Shown: positions 61,130-64,000 of the stretch, piece after piece
How the letters are laid out: the number at the start of each line of letters is the position of its first letter
Position numbering within the stretch: the first letter of the stretch is position 1
Assembly: GCA_034665305.1 (NCBI GenBank)
Contig: JAXDFZ010000011.1
Span: 496,001 to 560,000 of the forward strand
Reading direction: 5' to 3'
DNA from: DASXRU01 sp034665305
GTDB lineage: Bacteria; Acidobacteriota; Blastocatellia; Pyrinomonadales; Pyrinomonadaceae
Length of the DNA stretch: 64,000 nucleotides
Translations under genes and position numbers: made by a program
The notes under the pieces: generated by a model
What the model was told of the DNA's origin: nothing
Seen by the model: the letters and a program-made list of their open reading frames with translations, nothing else
Databases searched by the model: none

Positions 61130-61265
61130 GTCTCAAGTCTCAGGACTCAAATCTCAGGGTTTCGATAGTTGAGACAAAGTGAAACTAGAAACTTAGGAAG
61201 ACTCAGAACGGGAATTGGAGACGTGAGAAGTGAAACTTGAGACGTGAGACCTGAAACCTGAGCCT
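61130..61265. repeat. heptamer repeat family D, copy 3, before ADOP 8
   Basis: GTCTCAAGTCTCAGGACTCA on the left, and ACTTGAGACGTGAGACCTGA with AACCTGAG on the right. It is followed by a CTAGGCTCCAGCCTCCAGTC tail that resembles the tail of copy 2 (GCCTCCAGTCTCT). Confidence 0.72.
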
Positions 61266-61311
61266 TAACTAGCCTCTAGGCTCCAGCCTCCAGTCTCTAA
61301 CGAGGAGAACG

Positions 61312-63711
61312 ATGCAAATACTACAACAAGACTTGCGTTACGGCTTTCGCATGCTGACCAAGAAACCGGTGTTTGCGATCATTGCGGTCATTACCCTGGC
61401 GCTGGGGATCGGCGCCAACACCGCCATCTTCAGCGTGGTTAACGCCGTTCTCTTGCGCGCCCTGCCGTATCACAACGGCGAGCAATTGGTCGCGCTTTGG
61501 GCTACCACCTCGTCAGGCGATCGGGACGGATTATCGTTACCGGAAACGCAGGACTTTCGTTCCGGCATGCAGTCGCTGGAAGATCTGACGGCCTTTCAAT
61601 CGCAAAGTGTAAATCTGACAGGCGGGGCGCAGCCTGATCGCGTCCGCGGCGCATTCGTCGCCCTGAACTACTTCAAAGTCTTCAATCTGAACCCGATACT
61701 CGGCCGCACTTTCGCGGAAAGCGATGATTTGAAAGCAAAGATCGTCGTGGTCAACGAAAGGACCTGGCGCGAACGTTTGAATTCCGAGAAGGACCTCGAG
61801 GGCCGCAAGCTGATTTTGAACGGCGAGCCTTACAGCATCGTTGGCGTCGTAACGGAAAACTTTAAGCAGCCCCTCGATCCGGATGTAGAAGTTTGGATGC
61901 CGGCGGGAAACTTTCCCGGGAACACTGGCCAGCGAGAAGCGCGCTTTCTATTTGGCATGGGCCATTTGAAACCGGGCGTTCCCCCATCGCAGGCGCAAGC
62001 CGAAGCGGCCACCGTCGCCAACCAGTTAGCCCAGTCTTATCCGAAAGAAAATGCGGGCCGGAGCGCCAGGATTGAGTCCCTCCGCGATCTGCTGGTGCGG
62101 GATGTTCGTCCGATGCTGTGGCTGTTGTTCGCAGCGGTGGGCGTGATCCTGCTAATCGCATGCGCCAACCTCGGAAATCTTTTGCTGGCGCGCGGCCTGG
62201 CGCGGCAAAAGGAAATTGCGGTGCGCGCCGCTCTCGGCGCTAGCCGCTGGCGCCTGATTCGCCAATTGCTGACGGAGTCGACGCTGATCGGATTGGTGGG
62301 CGGCGCTGGTGGTGTCCTCGCGGCCCATTGGGGTTTGGCCGCGCTACTGAAGCTGCCGCAGAATTTTGTGAACACCAAGGACGCAACGGTGGATATGCGC
62401 GTTCTGCTCTTCGCCTTGGCGGTGTCAGTGATTACCGGTTGGCTCTTTGGGTTAGTGCCCGCGCTGCAATTGGCCAAACCGCAGCTGCAGTCGTTTCTCA
62501 AAGAAGGCGCTCGTGGCAGTGGCGAAGGTTCGCGTTGGAATCGGGTGCGCGGCGGTTTCGTAGTGATCCAGGTGGCGCTGTCGTTGCTGCTCCTGGTCAG
62601 CGCGGGATTGCTCATCAGAAGTTTTGACAAGCTGCTGCGCGTGGACGTCGGTTTCAAGACAGAGAGCGTTCTGAGTTTGGAGTATCGACTACCCCGCAAT
62701 CGATACAAGGAGCCGGAAGCGCAATGGAACTTTCATCGCCAGGTCGTCGAGCGGCTCGAGCAAATTCCCGGCGTGCAATCGGCTTCGCTCGTGCGTGGCC
62801 TTCCTTTCAGCGGCAATGGCGGCACCACCAACGTTGTGCTGCCTGATCGCGAGCCGCCCGCCAAGGGCATGGAGCCCGAGGTGATGTTCAATACGGCCAC
62901 GCCCAAGTACTTCGAGACGATGGGCATTCCCTTGCTGCAAGGTCGCCTGTTTGGGAACGAAGATCAGGAAAAGACGCCGGCGGTAGTGGTTATCAATCGG
63001 ACGATGGCCCAGAGGTTTTGGCCCAATCAGGATCCCTTGGGCAAGCAGATCAAGTTTCCTTCGGACAATTCAGTGGCGACGGTGATTGGCGTAGTCGGCG
63101 ATGCGAAACATTTCTGGCTCGACGAGGAGCAGAAGCCACAAATGTACCACGCCTATAGCCAGGACCCCGGCATCTTCGCGACCGCGGTGATTCGCACGTC
63201 GGTCGAACCGCTAAGCCTCACGGAGCCGGTGCGTCGCGCGATCTGGTCGGTGGATCCCGATCAGCCGTTATGGAAGATTCGCACAGTCGATTTTCTGGTC
63301 CAGCGCAGCACGGCCGATCGGAAATTCCTGATGGGCTTGATGGGAATCTTCGCATCACTCGCTCTCATCCTGACCATCCTTGGGCTCTACGGCGTAGTCA
63401 GTTATCTCGTGACCCAGCGCACGCAGGAGATCGGAATTCGCATGGCCCTGGGTGCGCAAATGCGCGACGTAATGAAAATGGTTTTGAAGCAGGGCATGGT
63501 GCTGGTGTTCACGGGCATCGGCCTGGGGCTGGCGGCGGCGTGGGTCCTGACTCGTTTGATGTCGAACCTGCTGTACCGCGTAAGCGCAACCGATCCGCTG
63601 ACCTTCGTCGGCATTTCCCTGTTGCTGATCGTGGTGGCGTTGTTGGCGTGCTACCTGCCGGCGCGGCGCGCTACGAAGGTCGATCCGTTAGTGGCGTTGA
63701 GGTACGAGTGA
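61312..63711 (+). CDS. ADOP-type MacB/FtsX permease 8
   Basis: 799 residues, the shortest copy. Lead MQILQQDLRYGFRMLTKKPV after a strong ribosome site (GAGGAGA). FtsX block 1 near 274 (LLIACANLGNLLLARGLARQ) and block 2 near 670 (FASLALILTILGLYGVVSYL), ending CYLPARRATKVDPLVALRYE. Its first periplasmic domain lacks a few residues that others carry (NERTWRERLNSEKDLEGRKL). It resembles permease 7 in its leader, suggesting a shared origin. Confidence 0.9.
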   Translation: MQILQQDLRYGFRMLTKKPVFAIIAVITLALGIGANTAIFSVVNAVLLRALPYHNGEQLVALWATTSSGDRDGLSLPETQDFRSGMQSLEDLTAFQSQSVNLTGGAQPDRVRGAFVALNYFKVFNLNPILGRTFAESDDLKAKIVVVNERTWRERLNSEKDLEGRKLILNGEPYSIVGVVTENFKQPLDPDVEVWMPAGNFPGNTGQREARFLFGMGHLKPGVPPSQAQAEAATVANQLAQSYPKENAGRSARIESLRDLLVRDVRPMLWLLFAAVGVILLIACANLGNLLLARGLARQKEIAVRAALGASRWRLIRQLLTESTLIGLVGGAGGVLAAHWGLAALLKLPQNFVNTKDATVDMRVLLFALAVSVITGWLFGLVPALQLAKPQLQSFLKEGARGSGEGSRWNRVRGGFVVIQVALSLLLLVSAGLLIRSFDKLLRVDVGFKTESVLSLEYRLPRNRYKEPEAQWNFHRQVVERLEQIPGVQSASLVRGLPFSGNGGTTNVVLPDREPPAKGMEPEVMFNTATPKYFETMGIPLLQGRLFGNEDQEKTPAVVVINRTMAQRFWPNQDPLGKQIKFPSDNSVATVIGVVGDAKHFWLDEEQKPQMYHAYSQDPGIFATAVIRTSVEPLSLTEPVRRAIWSVDPDQPLWKIRTVDFLVQRSTADRKFLMGLMGIFASLALILTILGLYGVVSYLVTQRTQEIGIRMALGAQMRDVMKMVLKQGMVLVFTGIGLGLAAAWVLTRLMSNLLYRVSATDPLTFVGISLLLIVVALLACYLPARRATKVDPLVALRYE

Positions 63712-63751
63712 AGAGCAGTGGGCAGTGGGCAGTGGGCGGGCTGTCTTGAAA

Positions 63752-63893
63752 TCTCATTAGCACCGCACTTCAGTGCGGTGATCCGGTGGGAGTTTCTTGA
63801 ATAACCGTTTTAGCGGCTTATCGGAAAACCGTTGAAACGGTTAAGAGATGCAGATGCGCTCGAACACCTGACTGAAGTCAGGTGCTAATGAGA
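63752..63893. repeat. MITE-like element family C, copy 3, before ADOP 9
   Basis: 142 bp. Ends TCTCATTAGCACCGCACTTC and CTGACTGAAGTCAGGTGCTA followed by ATGAGA, with inner AACCGTTTTAGCGG and AAACCGTTGAAACGGTT. The A/G changes at both ends (TTAGC, GCTAA) match each other. AGTGGGC tandem units (63717-63738) stand before it. Confidence 0.8.
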
Positions 63894-63935
63894 AGAAGCA
63901 GTAGCGAATCGCATGCATTGACGAAGGCTGAGTTA

Positions 63936-64000
63936 ATGACAACATTCCTAAATGATTTTCGTTTCGGTGTTCGCGGTTTGCTGAAGCGGCCGGGCTTTGC
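63936..64000 (+). CDS. ADOP-type MacB/FtsX permease 9, cut by the window edge
   Basis: Only 22 codons are in view: a start ATG at 63936, then TTFLNDFRFGVRGLLKRPG, the same lead as the eight complete copies (DIRYGIRSLLKRPG in outline). The reading frame is open to the last base. The gene surely continues beyond 64000, so the array holds at least nine copies. Confidence 0.85.
   Translation, partial: MTTFLNDFRFGVRGLLKRPGF

Overview
The window most resembles a chromosomal segment of an Acidobacteriota (Blastocatellia-like) genome of moderately high GC. This rests on two family-level signs: a tandem array of about 800-residue MacB/FtsX-type permeases of the acidobacterial duplicated orphan permease (ADOP) kind, and a VWFA-related protein of the acidobacterial type (25526-26617). 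No rRNA, tRNA, CRISPR array or phage module was seen.

Region 1 (1-2307): a two-gene ABC exporter on the minus strand and a small lipoprotein. Region 2 (2308-10013): repeat DNA, then short plus-strand genes separated by about 105-bp imperfect palindromes that look like integron attC sites. Five are full sites with both arms, three are half sites and two are degenerate. No integrase gene lies in the window, so this looks like a cluster of attC sites lacking integrase (CALIN). The cassette genes are mostly exported or membrane proteins of unknown function, plus a PhnB-type VOC protein and a RibD/DHFR-like reductase. Two cassettes carry frameshifts and one lacks an obvious start codon.

Region 3 (10083-29890): ordinary small operons. 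They include a 1108-residue Gly-rich/coiled-coil protein between two DUF1801 genes, alpha/beta hydrolases, an ICMT-like methyltransferase, a YdcF-like protein, a beta-lactamase-fold serine hydrolase, a TPM-domain lipoprotein, a GMC oxidoreductase with a small Tat-type partner, a VWA protein, a metallophosphoesterase, an L,D-transpeptidase and a GNAT enzyme. Region 4 (29953-33211): many REP and inverted-repeat elements around a REP-associated tyrosine transposase (RAYT) gene. Region 5 (33317-38027): a CocE/S15 hydrolase, a STAS protein, a response regulator with a coupled small ORF, and a Crp/Fnr regulator.

Region 6 (38482-64000): an efflux super-locus. A MacA-like adaptor, two LolD/MacB-type ATPases and a response-regulator/SpoIIE phosphatase are followed by eight complete ADOP permeases and the start of a ninth, all on the plus strand. 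Every junction between permeases holds an inverted-repeat element, from at least four unrelated sequence families. In three cases a short hairpin lies between the Shine-Dalgarno-like sequence and the start codon. The adaptor and ATPases could serve several of the permeases, which would make these ADOPs not strictly 'orphan'. That link is inferred from position only.
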